NCBI GenBank assembly: GCA_002413065.1
Contig: DHWH01000028.1
Location: 2,207-22,338, forward strand
Direction: 5' to 3'
Length of the DNA: 20,132 nucleotides
Source: Patescibacteria group bacterium UBA5187
GTDB taxonomy: Bacteria; Patescibacteriota; Minisyncoccia; Phycocordibacterales; PALSA-1337
Part shown: one piece after another, positions 1 to 5,896 of the stretch
How the letters are laid out: each line of letters opens with the position of its first letter
How positions within the stretch are numbered: position 1 is the stretch's first letter
Position numbers and translations under genes: made by a program
The notes under the pieces: generated by a model
What the model was told of the DNA's origin: nothing
What the model saw: the letters and a program-made list of their open reading frames with translations, nothing else
Database searches by the model: none

Positions 1-579
1 CTTCCCGCCCGTATACGTGCCTTGTGGGCCAAAAATGTTATGGAAGCGGGCGATGCGGACCTGCAGGCCGTAATTTTTTGCATATGAAAGATATACATGT
101 TCGCTGAAAAGTTTTTCCCAGCCGTATTCGCTGTCGGGAGCCGCTGGGTATGCGGATTCCTCGGAACATTTCGGATTGTTGGAATCGAGCTGATTGTATT
201 CAGGATAAATGCATGCGGAAGAAGAGTAGAAGATCTTTTTGATCCCGGCTTTATTGCCAAAGTGAGCGGCGTTCAAATTGATCGATGCGGAATTGTGAAT
301 GATGTCCGCATCATGCGCGCCAGTAAAGATGTAGCCGGCACCTCCCATATCGGCTGCAAGTTGGTACACTTCGTCGAAAGGCTGATCGAATACTTTTTCG
401 CACACGGTTTGCAGGCTCAAGTCGCCGATTATAAATTCATCAGCTTCAGTTTTGTTGAATTCCGGATATTTGAGATCAACTCCGCGAACCCAGAACCCTT
501 CCTTTTTGAGCTTTCTGACAAGATGTCCGCCAATGAATCCTCCTGCGCCGCACACCAATGCTGTTTTTTGTTGAGACAT
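1..579 (-). CDS. NAD-dependent epimerase, GDP-mannose 3,5-epimerase-like (3' end beyond window)
   Basis: Short-chain dehydrogenase/reductase-fold sugar-nucleotide epimerase; 193 codons are visible and the reading frame runs off the left edge. An N-terminal Rossmann motif GAGGFIG lies at residues 11-17. The segment LAADMGGAGYI (74-84), SSACIYPEYNQL (119-131) and the YxxxK pair Tyr152/Lys156 are visible, followed by RFHNIFGPQGTYTGGK. The SSACIYPE and RFHNI(F/Y)GP blocks match GDP-mannose 3,5-epimerases, where the Cys of that motif and the Tyr/Lys pair are catalytic. Members of the wider family (GDP-fucose synthase, UDP-glucuronate decarboxylase) usually lack this exact combination, so a role in GDP-hexose epimerisation for surface polysaccharide is likely but substrate is inferred. 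The start is the only ATG before the motif; there is no obvious Shine-Dalgarno, and an extended -10 box lies 27 bases upstream. Confidence 0.85.
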   Translation of the reverse strand, partial: MSQQKTALVCGAGGFIGGHLVRKLKKEGFWVRGVDLKYPEFNKTEADEFIIGDLSLQTVCEKVFDQPFDEVYQLAADMGGAGYIFTGAHDADIIHNSASINLNAAHFGNKAGIKKIFYSSSACIYPEYNQLDSNNPKCSEESAYPAAPDSEYGWEKLFSEHVYLSYAKNYGLQVRIARFHNIFGPQGTYTGGK

Positions 580-605
580 AAAATAAAATATTTAGTATGC
601 TCGGG

Positions 606-614
606 ATTATATCA
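606..614 (-). promoter_or_regulatory. Extended -10 promoter for the epimerase gene
   Basis: On the minus strand the sequence reads TGATATAAT, a consensus -10 hexamer with a TG extension. It would start a transcript near position 599, giving a leader of about 20 nt. No good -35 box is seen, which is normal for extended -10 promoters. Confidence 0.5.
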
Positions 615-620
615 TGATGC

Positions 621-652
621 AATAAAAAACCGAAAACTCATTCGAGTTTTCG
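621..652 (-). terminator. Rho-independent terminator reading leftward
   Basis: Perfect 9-bp inverted repeat CGAAAACTC / GAGTTTTCG (631-639 and 644-652) with a 4-nt loop. On the minus strand it is followed by GTTTTTTATT, a proper U tract. On the plus strand no T run follows, so it ends a leftward transcript arising between here and about 846. What that transcript encodes is unclear; a 60-codon leftward frame with a TTG start (612-794) runs through the hairpin and is not convincing as a protein. Confidence 0.6.
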
Positions 653-846
653 CGAGGGCAGCATGCTCTTGCACGGTTTTTTCCAGAAAGTCGTAGATGA
701 CACGACTGTCGGAGACACATTTTGCAAGAGTTTTTTTGAGCCAGTTCTTCGTGTCAAGATCCGCTCGGTTCCTCCTTGTAATATGGAAAACCAATTACAC
801 GTCACACTAAGTCGTACTTCATAATAAATACATTAAGATAAAAAGC

Positions 847-2016
847 ATGAAACACATTTCTTTTTTTAAAAATACTCCAACGGTACTGAATATTTTAGGG
901 ATTGCATCTCTCGGATCGTTGGCATTATTTGCTATCGCACCAGGCAAGGCACTTGCGGACGCTACTCCGTCTAATACTATAATCGTCACTCATTCGACAA
1001 CACCACACGCTACGATCAAACCTTCTGAAAATAATACATTTACCGCGACATTCACCAACCAAGGTTCACAGCCGCAAACCGCCGTGCTCGATGTTGAAAC
1101 ATATAGACAGGGAAGCGATGGCAACCAGACAAAAGTAAAACAAAATTTTTTCGAAATGACGCTCGGACCCAATGAATCGAGGACGCTGGATGTGACAGTC
1201 GATGTCAATTCTCCTGTAGGAACATATGTGCTCAAGGGTGGCGTATTCAGTCCGCACTGGACAAACAATCTCGCATGGTCTGATTTTTTGCAAAAAGTTG
1301 AAGTGGTCGGCGTGAATCAGTCAGGACCGGGAGACAACAACGTCATGCTCGCTTCAAGTTCGGAAACATTTACTCAGGTCAAAATTGCTTCACAGCCAAA
1401 TACATTTACAGGTGCCTTCACGAGTCCTAATACTGCAAATACGGTTCTCATAGATATCGAGGTTTACAATGAGAGTAATGAACGGGTCTTCCAAACATTT
1501 TTTGACAATGTTTCCTTCGTTAAGGGCGAGACAAAAAATATTTCGGCGACCATTCCTATTGTATATACTCAAACCACCTATCACTGGTCAGTTGGAGTAT
1601 TTACACCGAGCTGGAAGCAGCTCGTCCATTGGTACAATAGTCCCCAATCATTCGTGGCGACAATCGACTCATCCAATACAAATCCGCACATTTCTATCGT
1701 TGACTTCGGACTGCCTAAACAAAATATTCCCCAAGGTCAGGGCTTCACGATCAGTCCGCGGCTGATCAGTGCCGGAGGAGCCTCGACGAACCTGTACATC
1801 GTAGTTGCTGTCACCAATACGGCAACAGGATTGAGACAGCAGATGATCTATTTCAATCAAACTCTTCCAAGCGACATACCGACTGTTTTCCAGCTCACGG
1901 CATCTTCGAGTCTGCCAGTAGGGGATTATGATGCGACCGCCCAAGTCTTTCATGACTTTCTGGGAAATGTGAAAAATTCAGTTAACTTCCATCTCGGTAC
2001 AGTGGCAGTGAGATAA
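847..2016 (+). CDS. Secreted protein with beta-sandwich (Ig/CARDB-like) repeat domains
   Basis: 389-residue exported protein of unknown exact function. A hydrophobic signal sequence (residues about 14-35) ends in ALA-DA, a likely signal-peptidase I site near residue 37. The mature part seems to hold three beta-rich domains of about 110 residues. The first two share a strong internal repeat: GVFSPHWTNNLAWSD near 132 and GVFTPSWKQLVHWYNSP near 250, each preceded by a 'TYxxxxGVF' strand. Similar C-terminal modules occur on bacterial polysaccharide-degrading enzymes, so glycan binding or adhesion is a reasonable inference, but no catalytic domain is present. A TAAGAT box lies 7 nt before the ATG, so the mRNA may be leaderless. 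It stands alone between convergent and divergent neighbours. Confidence 0.85.
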   Translation: MKHISFFKNTPTVLNILGIASLGSLALFAIAPGKALADATPSNTIIVTHSTTPHATIKPSENNTFTATFTNQGSQPQTAVLDVETYRQGSDGNQTKVKQNFFEMTLGPNESRTLDVTVDVNSPVGTYVLKGGVFSPHWTNNLAWSDFLQKVEVVGVNQSGPGDNNVMLASSSETFTQVKIASQPNTFTGAFTSPNTANTVLIDIEVYNESNERVFQTFFDNVSFVKGETKNISATIPIVYTQTTYHWSVGVFTPSWKQLVHWYNSPQSFVATIDSSNTNPHISIVDFGLPKQNIPQGQGFTISPRLISAGGASTNLYIVVAVTNTATGLRQQMIYFNQTLPSDIPTVFQLTASSSLPVGDYDATAQVFHDFLGNVKNSVNFHLGTVAVR

Positions 2017-2024
2017 GATTCACG

Positions 2025-2423
2025 TTACCTCTTTATCGGCTGCAACAGACTCGCCCTGTTGCCTTCAGTATCAATAAAACTGACATATGTTCCGACTCCG
2101 GGTATTTCCATAGGCTCACTTACGACCCTTCCTCCGGCATCCCGAACTTTCTTCATGGTCTCCTGAATATTTTCAACAGCAATGACGATCGACGGACAAT
2201 AGCTTGATGGGTCATCCGTTTTCTTGTAGAAACCTCCATTGATCGCGCCCCGCTCTTTAGGAACGCCGGATCCGTCGCATTCCGATGTCATGGTTACGAC
2301 GTAATTTCCCATTTCCGGACCAAGCTTGTTTGGCTCCCAGCCGAACGCTTTGGCATAAAAGTCGGCCATGCGGTCTTTGTCTTCATAAGGCATTTCAAAA
2401 TGTACGACGGGGTTCATATTCAT
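2025..2423 (-). CDS. VOC (glyoxalase/bleomycin-resistance) family protein
   Basis: 132-residue single-module vicinal-oxygen-chelate protein. It begins with the family signature VVHFEMPYEDKDRMADFYAKAFGW (two beta-alpha-beta-beta-beta modules follow) and ends with PGVGTYVSFIDTEGNRASLLQP. His8 is the likely first metal ligand; the usual late Glu is replaced within NRASLLQP, so catalytic metal use is doubtful. Substrate cannot be read from sequence. It lies 51 nt downstream of another VOC gene on the same strand and probably shares its mRNA. Its stop is only 8 bases from the stop of the convergent secreted-protein gene. Confidence 0.85.
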   Translation of the reverse strand: MNMNPVVHFEMPYEDKDRMADFYAKAFGWEPNKLGPEMGNYVVTMTSECDGSGVPKERGAINGGFYKKTDDPSSYCPSIVIAVENIQETMKKVRDAGGRVVSEPMEIPGVGTYVSFIDTEGNRASLLQPIKR

Positions 2424-2474
2424 GGTATGTATATGTTAATGCTGCATGTAAGTTGTTTAGGCTATTCGTTCGAA

Positions 2475-2897
2475 CTATTTTTTCATCGGTGTCTTCTGAA
2501 AATTCAACATCCATTCTACGCCGTATTTGTCAGTGACCATACCGAACAAAGCGCCCCAAAATGCGTCTTCAAGAGGCATGAAGACTTCTCCGCCCTCTGA
2601 AAGTTTTCCAAATATCATTTTGATCTCTTGCTCGTTTTCGCATTCGAGAGATACTCCGACGTTGTCACCAATGATCGCCTTATCACGCATCATGTCGGAA
2701 CCGACGAGGGTCCAGCCATCTTTTTTCAGAGTGGAGTGCATGATCAGGTCCTGCTTGTCTGCCGGCATGTCCTTGGCCATCGGGGTGTCTTTGGCAGTCA
2801 TAAATTCGAGTTCTCCTCCGAGGCACATTTTATAAAAAGTCATCGCTTCGCGGCACTTGTTATCATTGAATTTAACGAACGGGTTGAGTTTAGCCAT
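2475..2897 (-). CDS. VOC family protein, PhnB-like
   Basis: 140-residue VOC-superfamily protein of the PhnB/YjdN branch: LNPFVKFNDNKCREAMTFYKMCLGGELEFMT at the N-terminus, then GVSLECENEQEIKMIFGKLSEGGEVFMPLEDAFWGALFGMVTDKYGVEWMLNF. The PhnB hallmark 'AFWGALFGMVTDKYGVEWMLN' is clear. Family members are mostly uncharacterised dimeric proteins; no enzymatic role can be assigned. First gene of a probable two-gene leftward unit. A divergent promoter region (2898-3066) separates it from the DHFR-family remnant. Confidence 0.88.
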   Translation of the reverse strand: MAKLNPFVKFNDNKCREAMTFYKMCLGGELEFMTAKDTPMAKDMPADKQDLIMHSTLKKDGWTLVGSDMMRDKAIIGDNVGVSLECENEQEIKMIFGKLSEGGEVFMPLEDAFWGALFGMVTDKYGVEWMLNFQKTPMKK

Positions 2898-2972
2898 ATT
2901 GTGTATGAATTATTGTGAACTGGTAAGTGCATGCATTGTATTCTACATCCTGGTAAAATTCTACTAAACGCG

Positions 2973-2992
2973 TTGCATACTATTGCATACTA
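2973..2992. repeat. Two-copy 10-bp tandem repeat in a divergent promoter region
   Basis: TTGCATACTA occurs twice in immediate tandem. The 10-bp period places both copies on the same face of the helix, as expected for a regulator site. It lies in the 169-bp gap between the leftward VOC gene and the rightward DHFR-family remnant. The rest of the gap shows a TAGAAT box at 3055-3060, six bases before the remnant's ATG. Confidence 0.4.
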
Positions 2993-3066
2993 TGGAGACA
3001 GGAAAAAAGGGGAAGTATTACATTCCATGTATTCCAGATTTGTAATGTATTTATTAGAATAAAGAC

Positions 3067-3319
3067 ATGAGCAAAATAAAAGTTACCTCTGGGATGACAA
3101 TGTCTCTTGATGGGTTTACTGCAGGCCTGAATCAAAGTTTCGAAAAATCATTTGGCAGGCCTGATTGATGAACTGTGGTTGCATATTGTTCCTGTAACGA
3201 TCGCCGCAGGCACTCGGCTTTTTGAAGGGGTGCCTAATCTCAATCTTGAACCGATCGAAGCGAGTGGAACCAGCACGGTTACGCATATTAGATACAATGT
3301 TTTTAAAATGAACCTTTGA
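3067..3319 (+). pseudogene. Deletion remnant of a dihydrofolate-reductase-family (RibD C-terminal-like) gene
   Basis: The first 34 codons read MSKIKVTSGMTMSLDGFTAGLNQSFEKSFG and stop at 3166-3168. A different frame then gives AGLIDELWLHIVPVTIAAGTRLFEGVPNLNLEPIEASGTSTVTHIRYNVFKMNL ending with TGA at 3317-3319. These are the recognisable N-terminus (MSLDGFxAG) and C-terminus (GLIDELWLHIVPVxxGxGxRLFEG...VTHLRY) of 'dihydrofolate reductase family' proteins, normally about 180-200 residues. Roughly 100 internal codons are missing and the two ends are out of frame. The 10-mer GCAGGCCTGA occurs at 3121-3130 and again at 3155-3164, at the join. The gene is therefore dead, though its promoter-like TAGAAT box six bases before the ATG remains. 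Confidence 0.8.
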
Positions 3320-3356
3320 TAATTGCATTATTAACAATCAACTCATCCGCGAAAAT

Positions 3357-3815
3357 ATGAAAAATATTACTCCCAATTTATGGTTCGATGGCAATGCTAA
3401 GGAAGCAGTCGAATTTTACGTTTCAGTATTTCCGAACAGTAAAGTTATCTCCACAGCCTATTATCCGAACAGTGTCGAGGAAGGTCTAGCTGATTTTCAA
3501 CTTAAACTTGCCGGTAAGGTCTTGAGCATTAACTTTGAACTGTGCGGCACTCGTTTCACCGCTATTAATGCTGGTCCTCAGTTCAAGTTCAACGAATCAG
3601 TTTCCTTTTCGATTCCCTGTGAGAACCAGAAAGAGATCGATTACTACTACGGTAAGCTTTCAGCCGTGCCAGAATCCGAGATATGTGGTTGGTGCAAGGA
3701 TAAGTATGGACTGAGTTGGCAGGTGGTACCAAAGAACATGGAAGAATTGATGATGCGTCCAAATGCTTTTGTCAAAATGATGAAGATGGGGAAGATCATC
3801 ATCGAGGATTTCTAA
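3357..3815 (+). CDS. VOC family protein, PhnB/3-demethylubiquinone methyltransferase-like
   Basis: 152 residues starting MKNITPNLWFDGNAKEAVEFYVSVFPNSKVI, the typical start of this VOC branch. Later blocks are LSINFELCGTRFTAINAGPQFKFNESVSFSIPCENQKEIDYYYGKLS and GWCKDKYGLSWQVVPKNMEELM. The family is annotated historically as '3-demethylubiquinone-9 3-methyltransferase' without biochemical proof; a binding or detoxification role is more neutral. It is the third VOC gene within 1.8 kb but on the opposite strand and from the other PhnB subgroup. No Shine-Dalgarno is seen before the ATG. Confidence 0.88.
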   Translation: MKNITPNLWFDGNAKEAVEFYVSVFPNSKVISTAYYPNSVEEGLADFQLKLAGKVLSINFELCGTRFTAINAGPQFKFNESVSFSIPCENQKEIDYYYGKLSAVPESEICGWCKDKYGLSWQVVPKNMEELMMRPNAFVKMMKMGKIIIEDF

Positions 3816-3834
3816 TCAGATATTTAGCGAACCT

Positions 3835-4071
3835 TTATGCAACGTTCTTAGACCGACTCTTAATCTTTCTGACGATCCACACAATGCCGCTGAGAATCAA
3901 AGCCCAGATGAGTATTTTTCCAAAGAGTACAACAAGATTACCATCTGTAGTGAAGAGGGTAGTGTGAAGTAAAATAAGTACAACTCCCAAAACAAAATAC
4001 CTTTGATGCGATAATTTCTCATATGTGTATATTTTAGCAAAAATAGTGACTTCTTTCATCAGTGCGCTCAT
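3835..4071 (-). CDS. Small membrane protein, unknown function
   Basis: 78 residues with two hydrophobic helices: about residues 25-42 (YFVLGVVLILLHTTLFTT) and 47-66 (LVVLFGKILIWALILSGIVWIV), followed by a basic tail RKIKSRSKNVA. That topology (two helices, positive C-terminus) fits a genuine small inner-membrane protein; I do not recognise a family. Convergent with the VOC gene (stops 20 bases apart). The ATG at 4071 gives the longest frame; Met5 is an alternative. No ribosome-binding site is apparent, so confidence is moderate. Confidence 0.55.
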   Translation of the reverse strand: MSALMKEVTIFAKIYTYEKLSHQRYFVLGVVLILLHTTLFTTDGNLVVLFGKILIWALILSGIVWIVRKIKSRSKNVA

Positions 4072-4088
4072 AAAAAGTCGTCAGGCGG

Positions 4089-4373
4089 TTGAAGAAGAAT
4101 TGGAGAAGGTTAGAACCTCAAAAGTATCAAGCAATAAAAGACCTATGTTTAGACGATTTGATTTTGATATTCACAATGCTATATTTAACTCACGAGCGGG
4201 GGAAACGGAAGTACAGCTCTTCTTTGGTTGCAAATGCAACGGAACTGTTCGCGCCAGTTATTCAAAAGAAGAAGCCGAGGCTACTTACTGGTCTTCTAGT
4301 AAGTTACGTGGCTACAATGACAGTCAGCCCCACAAAGCTTAAGAAACCCCCTCGGGACCGGTTACACCAGTGA
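4089..4373 (+). CDS. Doubtful hypothetical ORF
   Basis: 94-codon frame with a TTG start, KKNWRRLEPQKYQAIKDLCLDDLILIFTMLYLTHERGK..., which begins right after an in-frame TAA. The central stretch is amphipathic and protein-like. A different frame (4025-4342, GTG start) is open over much of the same DNA and reads equally plausibly, so neither can be trusted. I recognise no family. If real, it would be a small basic protein divergent from the small membrane protein. Confidence 0.2.
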   Translation: MKKNWRRLEPQKYQAIKDLCLDDLILIFTMLYLTHERGKRKYSSSLVANATELFAPVIQKKKPRLLTGLLVSYVATMTVSPTKLKKPPRDRLHQ

Positions 4374-4455
4374 TCGGAAAGTTAGTTGCGAAAAAACTGC
4401 TAAAGGTTACACCTTTTCAGATACAAAATCCCGTAACAATAAAAGACTGTCAACT

Positions 4456-4480
4456 GGGCTAAGGAAACTTAGCCCTTTCT
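4456..4480 (+). terminator. Hairpin with GAAA tetraloop, possible terminator
   Basis: Perfect 8-bp stem GGGCTAAG / CTTAGCCC (4456-4463, 4468-4475) closed by GAAA, followed by TTTCTCTT. The stem is stable but the T tract is interrupted, so termination of rightward transcripts is plausible, not certain. No convincing gene lies just upstream. The wider stretch 4072-4609 holds this hairpin, one doubtful ORF and a short coding-like segment at 4491-4613. Confidence 0.4.
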
Positions 4481-4490
4481 CTTGCTCGAC

Positions 4491-4613
4491 ATGGTACGGG
4501 ATATCGGAACCTTCTGGAAGACCAATAAAGAGCATATTTGGATCCCGAATATCAAACAGGGTTTCTTTGGGATTGTGCAGCCGACGGCTGAGGAAGTGGC
4601 GATGTACAAGTAA
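4491..4613 (+). other. Short coding-like segment, possible gene remnant
   Basis: The frame MVRDIGTFWKTNKEHIWIPNIKQGFFGIVQPTAEEVAMYK ends with TAA at 4611-4613. Its codon choice (AAG, ACC, ATC, GAT, GAG) looks like that of real genes nearby, and the frame is closed upstream by TAG at 4470-4472. It may be the tail of a decayed gene or a 40-residue protein. The family is not recognised. The last codons run into the operator of the XRE regulator. Confidence 0.25.
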
Positions 4614-4649
4614 AGACAACTTTACATTTCAAACTTTGGAATATATAAT
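4610..4649 (+). promoter_or_regulatory. Promoter and operator of the XRE regulator gene
   Basis: A textbook promoter: -35 TTTACA (4621-4626), 17-bp spacer, -10 TATAAT (4644-4649), 17 bases before the ATG. An inverted repeat GTAAAG-ACAA-CTTTAC (4610-4625) covers the -35 box. The same inverted repeat with the same spacing and the same offset to -35 occurs in front of the thioredoxin/Msr operon, so both are probably bound by the regulator encoded just downstream. Confidence 0.75.
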
Positions 4650-4666
4650 CACTAACATCCAAACGT

Positions 4667-4879
4667 ATGACAGAACACATCAAAAATGAAGTGAGCAAGC
4701 TTCGCACAGAAACTGGTGTGACCCAGGAAGATTTGGCGACAAAAGTGAATGTCAGCCGCCAGACCATCATTGCCTTGGAAAAGGGTAATTACACGCCGTC
4801 AATTTTACTAGCCCTTAAAATCGCTGGTTTCTTTGAGATGCCTGTCGAGAAAATATTTAAAGTAGCCTATGAAAAATAA
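4667..4879 (+). CDS. XRE-family helix-turn-helix regulator
   Basis: 70-residue minimal Cro/CI-type DNA-binding protein. The helix-turn-helix is LRTETGVTQEDLATKVNVSRQTIIALEKGNYTPSILLALKIAGFF (residues about 12-56), with the recognition helix at SRQTIIALEKG; the C-terminus EMPVEKIFK is typical of small YgzD-like regulators. It probably represses by covering the -35 box at the inverted repeat found in its own promoter and at 5260-5287. Its last 11 bases overlap the next gene, so the two are translationally coupled. Such regulator plus small membrane protein pairs are common, and the membrane partner may tune or sequester the regulator (inference). Confidence 0.92.
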   Translation: MTEHIKNEVSKLRTETGVTQEDLATKVNVSRQTIIALEKGNYTPSILLALKIAGFFEMPVEKIFKVAYEK

Positions 4880-5231
4880 CCTCAAAGAATCTATCGTTAC
4901 ACTCGGCCTTATTGTTACAGCGATATTGCTTCTGAACCCCTTTCATTTCTGGATGCCAGACATGATGGTAGTAAGTATGCTTGCTGTCATTTTGGTCCTC
5001 TTTGCGATATTTGCGAGCTTCATACTCAGAGAAAAAGCGGTGGATGAGCGAGACGATCAGCACAAAGCACTGGCTGGCCGAAATGCTTTCCTTGCAGGAT
5101 CTGCAACCCTCATTCTTGGAATTATCGTTCAAGGCTACTCTCACGCAGTTGATGAGTGGCTTGTGGTCGCACTCATTGTGATGGTGGTGACCAAGATCGG
5201 TACCCGCATCTGGAGCGATAGGAATCTCTAG
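4869..5231 (+). CDS. DUF2178-like small membrane protein
   Basis: 120 residues, four predicted transmembrane helices (about 8-25, 30-52, 72-90, 97-113). The central loop REKAVDERDDQHKALAGRNAFLAGS carries the conserved 'DERDxxHxxxAxRxA' motif of DUF2178-type proteins, which are nearly always encoded next to an XRE regulator. The start overlaps the regulator's 3' end (ATGAAAAATAA), which argues for a joint function. A plausible role is sensing a membrane or envelope state and modulating the regulator, as SdpI does for SdpR; this is an analogy, not a demonstrated function here. Confidence 0.8.
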   Translation: MKNNLKESIVTLGLIVTAILLLNPFHFWMPDMMVVSMLAVILVLFAIFASFILREKAVDERDDQHKALAGRNAFLAGSATLILGIIVQGYSHAVDEWLVVALIVMVVTKIGTRIWSDRNL

Positions 5232-5259
5232 TCCGCCACTTTAAAGAGTTCTCCACTAA

Positions 5260-5305
5260 CACTATGTAAAGTCTACTTTACATAGTGCTTTGTATTATAT
5301 ATACT
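5260..5305 (+). promoter_or_regulatory. Promoter with perfect 12-bp palindromic operator for the redox operon
   Basis: CACTATGTAAAG (5260-5271) and CTTTACATAGTG (5276-5287) form a perfect inverted repeat with a 4-base centre TCTA. The right arm contains the -35 TTTACA (5277-5282); 17 bases later is -10 TATACT (5300-5305). Core (GTAAAG-N4-CTTTAC), offset to -35 and spacer length are the same as in the XRE regulator promoter. A leader of about 30 nt precedes the thioredoxin ATG. The gap 5232-5340 holds nothing else. Confidence 0.8.
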
Positions 5306-5340
5306 TAGGCATATTAGAAATTAACAGGTAACAATATTTT

Positions 5341-5895
5341 ATGAATAAAAACACAGGAATTATTATTGGGATTATTGCACTTGTGGTTATCGTCGGTGGA
5401 GTATATGCCTCAATGAAAAGTAACGACAATGCAATGATGGTAAAAGAACAGATGGAGCAGAAAGCTATGACAGACAAAAAGATGGCTGAAGAAAACGCCA
5501 TGATGAAAGCTGATGCAACAAAGACAGATGCAATGATGAAAAAAGAAGACACAAGCATGATGAAGAGTGACACGATGATGAAAGCCGGATCATATGAGGC
5601 TTACGTTCCAGAAAAGATTGCTATGGCAAATCCCGATCATGATGTTGTTTTATTCTTCAGAGCCGGATGGTGCCCAACATGTCGAGCAGTAGATGCTGAT
5701 ATCAAAGCAAACCTCGGAAAGATTCCCTCAAGCCTCACTATTCTCGATGTGAATTACGATGACTCGACAGCACTCAAGCAAAAGTATGGCGTTACCTATC
5801 AACACACGTTTGTGCAGGTTGATAAAGACGGAAATCTTATTAAAAAGTGGAGTGGCAGTCCAACGCTCACTGCGCTTGTGGCAGAAGTAAAATAA
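5341..5895 (+). CDS. Membrane-anchored thioredoxin-like protein with methionine-rich stalk
   Basis: 184 residues. One N-terminal transmembrane helix (6-22) is followed by a charged stalk (25-80) in which 14 of 56 residues are Met, mostly as MM pairs (32-33, 54-55, 65-66, 73-74, 79-80). A thioredoxin fold follows with active site WCPTC (110-114). The position of the universal cis-proline is His155 (YQHTF). With the anchor, the domain should face outside the cytoplasm. It probably passes electrons from DipZ to oxidised envelope proteins or the anchored MsrB, and the stalk may itself be an oxidation target or copper ligand (inference). First gene of the cluster; its TAA is one base from the dipZ ATG. 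Confidence 0.9.
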   Translation: MNKNTGIIIGIIALVVIVGGVYASMKSNDNAMMVKEQMEQKAMTDKKMAEENAMMKADATKTDAMMKKEDTSMMKSDTMMKAGSYEAYVPEKIAMANPDHDVVLFFRAGWCPTCRAVDADIKANLGKIPSSLTILDVNYDDSTALKQKYGVTYQHTFVQVDKDGNLIKKWSGSPTLTALVAEVK

Positions 5896-5896
5896 T

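Noticed and set aside
97..696. Long rightward open frame (199 codons)
   Set aside because: It is antisense to the epimerase gene, whose leftward translation shows clear Rossmann and YxxxK motifs; the rightward product has no recognisable features.
5295..5573. Leftward hydrophobic ORF opposite the Met-rich stalk
   Set aside because: It is the antisense of repeated ATG-rich codons (CAT/ATC runs); no start context and it would sit over the redox promoter.
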